Shown: positions 1 to 6,679, numbered from the stretch's first letter. The stretch is 6,722 bases of DNA from Clostridia bacterium (GCA_017547975.1 JAFYNU010000284.1:1-6722); one strand, 5' to 3'. Notes: generated from the letters alone by a model not told the origin. Numbers and translations: made by a program.

Positions 1-1189
1 GCTTGCCGTAGCGGTGGAAGGCCCAGTCATTTTTGTTGAATCTGCGCCACAGCACGGTACGGCCGTTTTGGTCTAGGTATTGCTCGGAGGCGACGCCGTC
101 GTTGAAACACTGAATATCCATGACGCAGATGGTATCGTAGGACTTGCCATCAATGGTCACGGTATAACGGCCTGCTACATCCACAACTTCCTTCGGGGTA
201 TTGCCGGTAACGGTATTTCCGTCACGGTGCAACAACCCCTTTTGGGAGAGATAGACTTCATTTCCGCAGTTGTCCTCTCCAAAACCCCAGTTTTCGGTAA
301 AGTCATCCCCGTCTAAGAAGGTATAAAGCTTTCGCACACCGTTTTCCACATGGCTTTCAGCCAGGTAACGGCAATGGGTATCGGTGAGCTGGGCCACAAA
401 ACGGCGCTCCATTTCATTCACCGAGCCGGTGCGGTAATAATCTTCGGCATCGTACTGGATGGCAGAAATCTCCACCCCTTCAATGCCGTGGACCTCAGCT
501 TTGCCAAGGACTTTCATTTCGGCATACTCGGTACGGGAACGGGAGGATGCATCATATAAGCCCCAGGAAAGGGCTTCCCCCAGACGGGGGACCAGCATCC
601 ATCCCTGCAGTTCCTCCCAGCGAACCGGGAAGGGTGGAAGGGTAGAGGGGGTGATGGTGTAGGCAGGCAGAATTTGGGGAAGGTTTGACATATCGTTCTT
701 TCCTTTCTGATTGGGAGGGTAGGGATACTGTAACCGGAACTTTTCTTTTGCATAATGGAGTCGGCTTTTTACGGTACCGACGGGCAGGGAAAGGTGTTTT
801 GCAATCTCTTCCCCGGTATAGTTTTTGAAAAACCACAGGTAGAGGATTTGTTTGTCCCTGTCCCCCAGGGCGTCCAGGGTCTCCCGAACCACGTTTTGCA
901 CCGTGGGCCCCATGCGTCCGGCCACCAGGGCAGATTCGGAAAGGGCATCCAGGGAGATCTGCATCTGTTTCGCCCGGGCGCGGTAGTAGTCGGTGCATTT
1001 GTTTCCCGCAATCCGCAGGATCCAGGGCTTGAAGGCCGCGGGATCCCGCAGGGTATCAAACCGATTGGCGGCGGTGAGGCACACCTCCTGGATGATATCC
1101 TCCGCGTCCTGTCTGTGGTGGATTTTGAATTTGACAAACCGCTCCAGGGCAGGAAGAACTTCCTGTATGAGAGCATCCAGCTGGGTCAC
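1..1189 (-). CDS. ECF sigma factor fused to an uncharacterised C-terminal domain (3' end outside window)
   Basis: This is an RNA polymerase sigma factor of the extracytoplasmic-function type with a long C-terminal extension. The GTG start at 1189 follows a near-perfect Shine-Dalgarno sequence (1193-1204). Residues about 5-75 are sigma region 2, with QDAEDIIQEV (27-36) followed by FKPWILRIAGNKCTDYYR (53-70), the usual -10-binding signature. Residues about 100-152 are region 4, with a helix-turn-helix at YTGEEIAKHLSLPVGTVKSR (124-143). There is no stop after region 4: the frame continues through a short linker (about 153-166) into at least 230 more residues, rich in Trp, Tyr, Asp and Glu, including YTVTIDGKSYDTICVMDI and GRTVLWRRFNKNDWAF. 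I do not recognise this domain; no membrane segment is visible in it. The extension could sense a signal or modulate the sigma part, but that is inference. An internal ATG at 691 could start the domain separately. The sigma assignment is firm; the C-terminal function is unknown. Confidence 0.9.
   Translation of the reverse strand, partial: MTQLDALIQEVLPALERFVKFKIHHRQDAEDIIQEVCLTAANRFDTLRDPAAFKPWILRIAGNKCTDYYRARAKQMQISLDALSESALVAGRMGPTVQNVVRETLDALGDRDKQILYLWFFKNYTGEEIAKHLSLPVGTVKSRLHYAKEKFRLQYPYPPNQKGKNDMSNLPQILPAYTITPSTLPPFPVRWEELQGWMLVPRLGEALSWGLYDASSRSRTEYAEMKVLGKAEVHGIEGVEISAIQYDAEDYYRTGSVNEMERRFVAQLTDTHCRYLAESHVENGVRKLYTFLDGDDFTENWGFGEDNCGNEVYLSQKGLLHRDGNTVTGNTPKEVVDVAGRYTVTIDGKSYDTICVMDIQCFNDGVASEQYLDQNGRTVLWRRFNKNDWAFHRYGK
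689..706 (-). promoter_or_regulatory. Possible internal ribosome binding site and ATG at the sigma/C-domain junction
   Basis: AAAGGAAAG (698-706) lies 6 bases before an ATG (689-691) that is in frame with the upstream sigma factor, as codon 167. It falls exactly between sigma region 4 and the C-terminal domain. It could allow separate translation of the C-terminal domain, or be a relic of a former two-gene arrangement. Being purine-rich by chance in a Lys/Gly/Asn linker is the alternative. Confidence 0.4.
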
Positions 1190-1192
1190 AGT

Positions 1193-1204
1193 ATCACCTC
1201 CTTT
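1193..1204 (-). promoter_or_regulatory. Strong Shine-Dalgarno sequence of the ECF sigma gene
   Basis: AAAGGAGGTGAT on the minus strand is almost fully complementary to the 3' end of 16S rRNA. The AGGAGG core ends 7 bases before the GTG at 1189, which decides that start even though it is not ATG. Confidence 0.85.
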
Positions 1205-1235
1205 CAATGGAATGACGAAATCGATTTCACCTATA

Positions 1236-1263
1236 TAGACGATGGGAAATCCCGAAAGGTTCA
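1236..1263 (-). promoter_or_regulatory. Predicted ECF-type promoter of the sigma factor gene
   Basis: On the minus strand TGAACC (1258-1263) is followed after 16 bases by CGTCTA (1236-1241). This matches the general ECF pattern in Firmicutes (TGAAAC, 16-17 bases, CGTC or CGTA). The -10 element lies about 47 bases before the GTG start, leaving a leader of roughly 40 bases with the Shine-Dalgarno sequence. It also lies just downstream of the hslO terminator, where a new promoter is expected. ECF sigma factors commonly transcribe their own genes, so autoregulation is the natural inference; no binding is shown by the sequence itself. Confidence 0.7.
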
Positions 1264-1271
1264 AACCGAAG

Positions 1272-1304
1272 AAAAAAATGCCGTACCCGTTTGGCGGGTA
1301 CGGC
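1272..1304 (-). terminator. Intrinsic terminator after hslO
   Basis: On the minus strand a perfect 10-base-pair stem, GCCGTACCCG paired with CGGGTACGGC (arms 1295-1304 and 1280-1289), encloses a 5-base loop. It is followed by A and then seven T (1272-1278). It starts 8 bases after the hslO stop codon. Read on the plus strand the stem has no following T-run, so it acts in the minus direction only. It separates the serS-hslO unit from the sigma gene. Confidence 0.93.
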
Positions 1305-1312
1305 GTAAATCG

Positions 1313-2212
1313 TCAGGGACGGGAGGCGTTTTCTGCCAACTCCCGGATTTCCGGGGCCTGGAATACGTAGCGCTTGTCGCAGAATTCGCAGTTGATCTCG
1401 GCGGGTTCCGCTTCGCACTCCTTGGCAAACTTCAAAAGCTCGGCCTTGCCCAGGCTCACCAGGGCTTTGGTGACCCGATCCCGGGAGCAGGTGCAACGGT
1501 ATTCCACCGGCTTGCGGCTTTCTTCCAGAATCTTCATGTCAAAGCCGGGAAGCAGGATGGAAATGATGTCCTCCGGGGTCGCACCGCCGGAAAGCAGTTC
1601 GGTGGCGGGGACAAAGAGGGGGGCGCACTTTTCCAGTTCGTCGATCACTTCGTCGGGGGTACCGGGCAGGAGCCGGATCAGGTAGCCGCCGGCACAGGTG
1701 ACCTTGCCGTTCTGGGTCAGGACACCCAGCCCGCAGACACCGGGGCTCTGTTCGCTCTGGAAATAATAGCTGGTCAGGTCCTCGGCAATTTCGCCGCTGA
1801 CCAGGGGGACACGGCCGGCGTAAGGTTCCCGCATGCCCACGTCCCGGATGACCTCCAGATAGCCGTCGGTGCCAACGGCGGCACCCACGTCCAGCTTGCC
1901 GGAGGGCTTACGGGGGGGATCTACGGAGAAATCGGTGACGGTACCCCGGGGACAACCATCCTCGCCGCAGGAGCAGATGATGGTGCCGATGGGGCCGCCG
2001 CCCTTGATGCGCAGGGTGACAGAGGAGCGGGCGCCCTTCAGATCACTGCCCATCATAGCCGCGGCGGTGAGACACCGCCCAAGAGCGGCCGCCGCCGTGG
2101 GAGATGCGTTATGGATTCGACGGGCTTCCTCCACCATTTTGGTGCTGTCGATGGCACAAATATTGACGAAGCCGTCGGCGGATAATGCTTTGATCAGATA
2201 ATCGTGGGACAA
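1313..2212 (-). CDS. hslO: Hsp33, redox-regulated molecular chaperone
   Basis: Cytoplasmic holdase chaperone that is activated by oxidation and binds unfolding proteins during oxidative stress. The N-terminal domain is recognisable from DYLIKAL (4-10), VEEARRIHNASPTAAAALGR (27-46) and the GGGPIG segment (71-76). The C-terminal redox switch has the four zinc-binding cysteines in the standard order, CTC (240-242) and CEFC (275-278). The 299-residue length is normal. I chose TTG at 2212 because AAAGGAAG lies 7 bases upstream and family members usually begin just before the DYL motif. Another TTG at 2230 would add six residues but has no clear ribosome binding site and overlaps the upstream stop codon. 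An unusual feature is three extra cysteines (C80, C82, C87) in a loop of the N-terminal domain. It is the last gene before the terminator. Confidence 0.95.
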   Translation of the reverse strand: MSHDYLIKALSADGFVNICAIDSTKMVEEARRIHNASPTAAAALGRCLTAAAMMGSDLKGARSSVTLRIKGGGPIGTIICSCGEDGCPRGTVTDFSVDPPRKPSGKLDVGAAVGTDGYLEVIRDVGMREPYAGRVPLVSGEIAEDLTSYYFQSEQSPGVCGLGVLTQNGKVTCAGGYLIRLLPGTPDEVIDELEKCAPLFVPATELLSGGATPEDIISILLPGFDMKILEESRKPVEYRCTCSRDRVTKALVSLGKAELLKFAKECEAEPAEINCEFCDKRYVFQAPEIRELAENASRP

Positions 2213-2219
2213 GGGAGTT

Positions 2220-2227
2220 CTTCCTTT
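2220..2227 (-). promoter_or_regulatory. Ribosome binding site that sets the hslO TTG start
   Basis: AAAGGAAG on the minus strand, 7 bases before TTG at 2212. It overlaps by one base the stop codon of the upstream beta-helix gene (2227-2229), which suggests translational coupling and argues against the upstream TTG at 2230. Confidence 0.65.
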
Positions 2228-3993
2228 CAATGGTCTTCGGCCAGCTTGGTGCCCGACACCCGGTAGGAGGTCACGTCATCGGCGTAGATGGTGAGGGGTT
2301 CCCGATCCAGGGTGCATTTCAAAAGACCTTTGTTAAAATGGGTGTTGCGGTTGCGGGTCAGGGGACCCTTGTAATAGCGGGTCTTGACCACCGTGTTATC
2401 CCGGATTTCAATATCCCGGGATTTTTCGATCTCCACGGCGTTCCGTTCCTTGTTTTCGGTTTTGCGGGGAGCCGACAGGCGGAAGGTGTTTCCGATCAGC
2501 CGCACGTTTCCGGCGGAGCGGATGGACATGGCGTAGGAGGAACAGTTTTCAAACAGATTGTTTTCAAAGGTGATGTCCCGGAATACCGCCGCGTCCGAGT
2601 CCCCGGCGGGGATCAGGGTGCGGATGTAAACGCAGGAGGCCCACTGGTTTACGTCACAATCGATGAATTTGTTGTTTCGCACTGTCAGGTCGTGGACACC
2701 GGTGCCCTCCGACCAGCGGGGTTCGATATCCACCACCGTCCAGATGGCAGGCCCCTGGGTTTTGTAGATCACGTTGTTTTCCACAAGGCCGCAGCTGGCA
2801 CCCAGGAGAAGACCGCGGGCGCGGTTTTCGTGGAAGTAGTTGTTGCGGAAGATGTAGTTGCGGGTGGAAAATTTGGTGTTGAAGGTAATCCAGTTTTCGC
2901 CGGTCCCTTCGGGCAGGGGGCGGTCAAATACGATCTTCTGGAGACCGCTTCCCATGGGGGTCAGCTCCTTGACGAAGGCGGTGAACTCAATGTCATACAC
3001 GTCGTCCCGCAGGATACCGATTTCGTCTCCCGCCACACAGCTCAAACGGGTTTGAACGATGAAGGTGACGTCGTCGATCTTTTCGGTGATCAAGCCCACG
3101 TTGTCGTGGATATTGATGCCGTCATCCCCGGCCCAACCGAAGTCGCAGTTTTCCACAATGGCGAAGCCGCCAGTGTTGCCGATGTGCATAGAGTCGGTGG
3201 TGGCCGACATGTTGCGGTTGGTTCCCGGACGGATTGCCACCACGCAACGGTTGAAGTGGAAGTACTTGGTGGCACCGGTGACGATGAAGGCCATACCCGG
3301 AGTGGACCAGACGGTCACGTCCTCGAAGGTGACGTGCTCCGATTGGGTGGTGACGAAGGCGTTGGTGCCGTACATTTCGTAACGCAGGCAGTAGACCTCG
3401 CCAATCTCCACATCCTCCAGAAGGCCGTCGTGATGCAGAATGGAATAATTCCCGCCGGGGTATTCGATGCTTCGGGTGGCGGGGGTCAGGTAGTTGATTT
3501 CGTATTCCTTGCCGTCCTCGCAACCCGGGGTCAGGGACACCGGATCGTACTGGTTGATGGACTGCCAGGGAATCTGCTGTACTTCATCCACTTCGAAATG
3601 CTGGAATTTGGTGTGATAGGGCCCTTTTTCCACCACCCGGATCATGTCGGCCAGGCGGTAGGCGCCATCCCAGTCCCAATCCACGAAGAGATTCTGGACC
3701 ATGAAACGCTTGCAGTTAACCAGGGTGAAGTGACCCTTGGCGGAGAAGAGCAATTCGGCGCCATTTCCGTCGAAAATGCCGTCGGTGATGGAATCCATCA
3801 CCATTTTCCGGGGTTCGGAGAAACGGTACACCGCTTTTTCCAGCTTCAGGTGGACACCGGGGTGATCCTTCATGTAATCGAAAGCCGCCTGGAGCGCCAA
3901 GGTATTATCGGCATTTTCGGGCAGAACCCCGAAATCCGACCCTTTCATCACACAGGAGATGATCGGGCGATCAATTTTGAAGTCGGTGATCAT
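2227..3993 (-). CDS. Right-handed parallel beta-helix protein, possible glycan-active enzyme (GH110-like)
   Basis: A 588-residue protein built mostly of beta-helix coils. Repeated Asn-rich turns of the type FRNNYFHEN (382-390), VRNNKFIDC (438-446), FENNLFENC (476-484) and IGNTF (500-504) are typical of pectate-lyase-fold proteins. The N-terminus (NADNTLALQAAFDY, 27-40) resembles the opening of such enzymes, where a DNT-type motif begins the helix. The segment TDSMHIGNTGGFAIVENCDF (266-285) followed by AGDDGINIH (288-296) recalls GH110 alpha-1,3-galactosidases, which have a similar Asp followed by a paired Asp; D267, D290 and D291 would be candidate active-site acids. No signal peptide is visible, so an intracellular location is likely. 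The ATG lies 3 bases after the mscL stop, with AAAAAGGA (4004-4011) inside the mscL end as ribosome binding site. The fold is confident; substrate and activity are not. Confidence 0.85.
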   Translation of the reverse strand: MITDFKIDRPIISCVMKGSDFGVLPENADNTLALQAAFDYMKDHPGVHLKLEKAVYRFSEPRKMVMDSITDGIFDGNGAELLFSAKGHFTLVNCKRFMVQNLFVDWDWDGAYRLADMIRVVEKGPYHTKFQHFEVDEVQQIPWQSINQYDPVSLTPGCEDGKEYEINYLTPATRSIEYPGGNYSILHHDGLLEDVEIGEVYCLRYEMYGTNAFVTTQSEHVTFEDVTVWSTPGMAFIVTGATKYFHFNRCVVAIRPGTNRNMSATTDSMHIGNTGGFAIVENCDFGWAGDDGINIHDNVGLITEKIDDVTFIVQTRLSCVAGDEIGILRDDVYDIEFTAFVKELTPMGSGLQKIVFDRPLPEGTGENWITFNTKFSTRNYIFRNNYFHENRARGLLLGASCGLVENNVIYKTQGPAIWTVVDIEPRWSEGTGVHDLTVRNNKFIDCDVNQWASCVYIRTLIPAGDSDAAVFRDITFENNLFENCSSYAMSIRSAGNVRLIGNTFRLSAPRKTENKERNAVEIEKSRDIEIRDNTVVKTRYYKGPLTRNRNTHFNKGLLKCTLDREPLTIYADDVTSYRVSGTKLAEDH

Positions 3994-3996
3994 AAA

Positions 3997-4470
3997 TTAG
4001 TTGTCCTTTTTGAGAAGATCCCGGATTTCGGCCAGGAGGTCTTCGGCGGTGGGCTTGGGAGGTTCCACGGGGGCGGGTTCTTCCACAACTTCCTCTTCCT
4101 TCTTACGCTTCAGCTTGGAGATGGTGCGGATGAAGACGAAGACGAACAGGGCAACCAGGAAGAAATTCACCACGTTCAGGATGAAGCTGCCAAGCAGCAT
4201 GGTGACGCCGGGATCCAGCACTTCACCGGTGGCGGCATCCAGGGTGGGTTCCACCAAAACGATGTCCATTTTGGAGAAGTCGGGCAGTCTGAAGAGCCAG
4301 CTGATGAAGGGCATGAAGACGTCGTTGACCAGGGAGTTGACGATCTTGGTGAAGGCGGTGGCGACGATCACACCAACGGCCATGTCAAGCACGTTGCCCT
4401 TGAAGGCAAAGGCCTTGAAATCGTTCCAGAAGGTTACGCCTTTTTCTTTGATAGACTGTTTTTTGCTCAT
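3997..4470 (-). CDS. mscL: Large-conductance mechanosensitive channel MscL
   Basis: Homopentameric membrane channel that opens under membrane tension to release solutes after hypo-osmotic shock. Near the N-terminus FKAFAFKGNVLDMAVGVIVA (18-37) is the family signature leading into the first transmembrane helix (about 28-50). NDVFMPFI (49-56) ends TM1. A variable extracellular loop runs to about residue 90, and TM2 covers about 92-116 (LLGSFILNVVNFFLVALFVF). After TM2 comes a basic-acidic patch, KRKKEEE (121-127), then a Pro/Glu-rich linker and a terminal helix, AEDLLAEIRDLL (142-153), that fits the cytoplasmic bundle. At 157 residues it is slightly longer than the common length of about 130-140, mostly in the loop and linker. 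AGGAGG (4479-4484) lies 8 bases before the ATG. It sits between the phosphodiesterase and beta-helix genes with gaps of 19 and 3 bases. Confidence 0.97.
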   Translation of the reverse strand: MSKKQSIKEKGVTFWNDFKAFAFKGNVLDMAVGVIVATAFTKIVNSLVNDVFMPFISWLFRLPDFSKMDIVLVEPTLDAATGEVLDPGVTMLLGSFILNVVNFFLVALFVFVFIRTISKLKRKKEEEVVEEPAPVEPPKPTAEDLLAEIRDLLKKDN

Positions 4471-4489
4471 AATGGATTCCTCCTATGAA

Positions 4490-5296
4490 TTATCCTCGGT
4501 ATGCACCGAAAAAGTGTACGATGTTCATGTCGTCGGTGTCGTCGGTCCCATGGGCACCGCGGCCGTCGGTCATGTCGTGAACGCCGTGGTCGGTTTGCAC
4601 GGTGATCAGGTGCCGCTTCCCGGCGAAGGCTTCTCTGGCACAGGCGGCCAGGCGGTCGAAGTGTTCAAAATGCTCCTTGAGTTTGTCCAAAGCGATTTCG
4701 TGTTCGGTGCCGTGCTTGTGCATGAAGCTGTCGTATTCGCCGAAGTAAACGCTGATGTGGTCGTAACTGCCCTCCTCCAGCAGGCGCAGGGCGGTTTTGT
4801 AGGTGTCCATGTCATCCTGGGTGACGTAATTGTCAAACCGGCGGTCGGCAAAGATGGCGGCCATGCTGCACCCGTCGCTTCCCACATTGGCACACTTCCG
4901 GCCCGATGCCAGAATCCGGTCGAACATGGTGTCAATGGTCAGGATGGGCTTGCGGTATTCCCGGATGCCATGCTTTTCGGGGGCGGCACCGGAGTAGATG
5001 CTGGCGAAACACACCGGAGTCACCGAGGGCATGACAGCCGAGAAGGGAACCGGCATGGGGGCGTGCCGCAGGACCGGTACGAAATATTCGGGATATTTGC
5101 GCCACAGCCACTGGGCCACGGCGTCGGGGTGGAAAAAGAGGGTCTTTTCGGCACATCCCCCCATTTGCTCCACCAGGAGGTTGGCAAGCCAGGGAAGAGC
5201 CGGATCGGATTCCTTGGGTGCTTCAATGCCCATAGCGGTGCACAGGGTGGCGGCCGAGCGGGTGAAACAGACGGGATTGGTGAATAAGTCCTTCAT
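4490..5296 (-). CDS. Compact alkaline-phosphatase-superfamily protein (type I phosphodiesterase / nucleotide pyrophosphatase-like)
   Basis: Probable metal-dependent phosphoester hydrolase; the substrate is unknown. The motif MPSVTPVCFASIYSGAAPEK followed by HGI (89-111) matches the nucleophile region of the type I phosphodiesterase family, where T93 would be the catalytic nucleophile. Other predicted metal ligands are present in family order: D58 (in FFHPDAVAQWL), D189 and H193 (in EYDSFMHKHG), D236 and H237 (in VQTDHGVH), and H249 (in GRGAHG). The N-terminal Asp normally sits in a VDG-type motif; here it is HPDA, so that assignment is tentative. At 268 residues it is shorter than most relatives and has no signal peptide or membrane segment, so it is likely cytoplasmic. 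AAAGGAGAG (5304-5312) precedes the ATG. It lies 35 bases after serS and 19 bases before mscL, presumably in one transcript. Confidence 0.82.
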   Translation of the reverse strand: MKDLFTNPVCFTRSAATLCTAMGIEAPKESDPALPWLANLLVEQMGGCAEKTLFFHPDAVAQWLWRKYPEYFVPVLRHAPMPVPFSAVMPSVTPVCFASIYSGAAPEKHGIREYRKPILTIDTMFDRILASGRKCANVGSDGCSMAAIFADRRFDNYVTQDDMDTYKTALRLLEEGSYDHISVYFGEYDSFMHKHGTEHEIALDKLKEHFEHFDRLAACAREAFAGKRHLITVQTDHGVHDMTDGRGAHGTDDTDDMNIVHFFGAYRG

Positions 5297-5331
5297 AACG
5301 CCTCTCTCCTTTTAGGAAAATTCTCGGTGGA

Positions 5332-6621
5332 TTACTTGGAAATGACTTCCAGACCGCCCAGGTACTTCTGCAGAACTTCGGGAACCTTCACCGAACCGTC
5401 GGGCAGCTGATTCTGTTCCACCAGGGCGGGCAGAATACGGCTGGTGGCCAGACCGGAACCATTCAGGGTGTGAACGAATTCGGGCTTGCCGGTGGCTTCT
5501 CTCTTGAAGCGGATGTTACCGCGGCGGGCCTGGTAATCACGGGCGTTGGAAACCGAGGAAACTTCCTTGTAGCCGTTCATGGAAGGAATCTGGATTTCGA
5601 TGTCGTAGGTGCGGGCCATGGAAGCCGAGCAGTCGCCTGCGGCAAGCTTCACGGTGCGGAAATGGAAGCCCAGACCGCTCACCAGCTTTTCAGCCTTTAC
5701 GACCAGCTCTTTGAATGCTTCGTCGGAACCTTCGGGGGTGGTGAATTGGAACATTTCCACCTTGTTGAACTGGTGGCCGCGGACCATGCCGCGTTCGTCG
5801 GAACGGTAGGAACCGGCTTCCCGGCGGAAGCAGGGGGTGTAGGCAAACATCTTCTGGGGCAGATCGCTTTCCTTCAGAATCTCGTCCCGGAAGTAGGAGG
5901 CCAGGGCGGCTTCGGCGGTGGGCAGCATGTAGTGGATGCGGCCTTCAGCGGTGGGATTGGCAATCTTGTAAACTTCGTCGGCGAACTTGGGGAACTGGCC
6001 GGCGGTGACGCCGCACTGGTACTCCAGCATGTGGGGGGGCAGGATGAATTCGTAGCCATCGGCAATGTGGGTGTCGATGAAGTAGTTCAGAAGAGCCCAT
6101 TCCAGACGGGCACCCATGCCCTTGTAAATCCAGAAACCGTTGCCGCCCAGCTTGGTACCGCGTTCGTAGTCGATGAGGTTCAGGTCGTTGCAAAGGTCCA
6201 CGTGGTTCTTGGGTTCGAAATCGAACTGGTGGGGTTCGCCAAAGTAACGCAGGGGCTGGTTGTTTTCCTTGCCGCCGGGGAGCAGGTCGGTATCCGGCAA
6301 GTTGGGCAGGGCCAACATGTAGCTTCTGTACTCTTCTTCAATTTCCTTCAGCTTGGCGTCGTTGGCCTTGATCTCCTCCGAAAGGGCCTTCATCTGGGCA
6401 AAAATTTCGGTGGTGTCCTGGCCGGCCTTCTTCATGGCGGGGATGCTCTTGGTGACCTTGTTCTGTTCGGCCTTCAGGGTTTCGGTCTTTTTGATGTTTT
6501 CCCGGCGCAGCAGGTCCAGTTCCAGGATGCGGTCGATTTCGGCATCCATGTTGACTTCCTTGGCCCGCAGACGTGCCTTGATTTCTTCGGGATTTTCCTT
6601 GATCAGCTTAATGTCCAGCAT
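5332..6621 (-). CDS. serS: Seryl-tRNA synthetase
   Basis: Class II aminoacyl-tRNA synthetase that charges tRNA-Ser (and tRNA-Sec where present) with serine in the cytoplasm. The N-terminal MLDIKLIKENPEEIKARLRA and the following two long charged helices (about 28-105) form the tRNA-binding coiled-coil arm. The catalytic domain shows LPTAEAAL (233-240), motif 2 FRREAGSYRSDERGMVRGHQ (265-284) and motif 3 NGSGLATSRILPALVEQ (387-403). The length of 429 residues is normal and the gene is complete. AAAGGAAG (6631-6638) lies 9 bases before the ATG. Some stretches that are well conserved elsewhere differ here, for example PTAEAAL where PTAEVPL is common and GDCSASMARTYDIEI near 329-343, so this may be a divergent SerRS subtype. 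No T-box leader fits in the 57 bases upstream. Confidence 0.97.
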   Translation of the reverse strand: MLDIKLIKENPEEIKARLRAKEVNMDAEIDRILELDLLRRENIKKTETLKAEQNKVTKSIPAMKKAGQDTTEIFAQMKALSEEIKANDAKLKEIEEEYRSYMLALPNLPDTDLLPGGKENNQPLRYFGEPHQFDFEPKNHVDLCNDLNLIDYERGTKLGGNGFWIYKGMGARLEWALLNYFIDTHIADGYEFILPPHMLEYQCGVTAGQFPKFADEVYKIANPTAEGRIHYMLPTAEAALASYFRDEILKESDLPQKMFAYTPCFRREAGSYRSDERGMVRGHQFNKVEMFQFTTPEGSDEAFKELVVKAEKLVSGLGFHFRTVKLAAGDCSASMARTYDIEIQIPSMNGYKEVSSVSNARDYQARRGNIRFKREATGKPEFVHTLNGSGLATSRILPALVEQNQLPDGSVKVPEVLQKYLGGLEVISK

Positions 6622-6679
6622 GTTTTTTATCTTCCTTTACTTTGTATAGTCTTTATATTGTCGGGGCCTTCCCCGGGGA

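Noticed and set aside
552..998. Minus-strand frames of 148 codons here and 135 codons at 769-1176 overlapping the sigma gene
   Set aside because: They are out-of-frame shadows (Arg/Pro-rich) of the sigma frame, which carries the real region 2 and region 4 motifs.
755..2185. Open frame of 476 codons on the plus strand opposite the sigma gene and hslO
   Set aside because: It reads across two genes, an intrinsic terminator and a promoter on the other strand, and has no recognisable motif.
2230..4488. Open frame of 752 codons on the plus strand opposite the beta-helix gene and mscL
   Set aside because: It is antisense to two well-supported genes, has no family resemblance, and is His/Gly/Val-rich as expected for a shadow. 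Such frames arise because the real genes rarely use TTA, CTA or TCA codons.
4001..5287. Open frame of 428 codons on the plus strand opposite mscL and the phosphodiesterase gene
   Set aside because: It spans two separate minus-strand genes with clear motifs and shows shadow-type composition.
6639..6660. AT-rich stretch with TATAAA and TATACA upstream of serS as a promoter
   Set aside because: No acceptable -35 element is found at 16-18 bases from either candidate -10, so I do not call a promoter; serS may be read from further upstream.
6662..6675. Small GC-rich hairpin (CGGGG, AAGG loop, CCCCG) between the right-edge gene and serS
   Set aside because: The stem is only 5 base pairs and no T-run follows, so it does not qualify as an intrinsic terminator; a weak attenuating role cannot be excluded.
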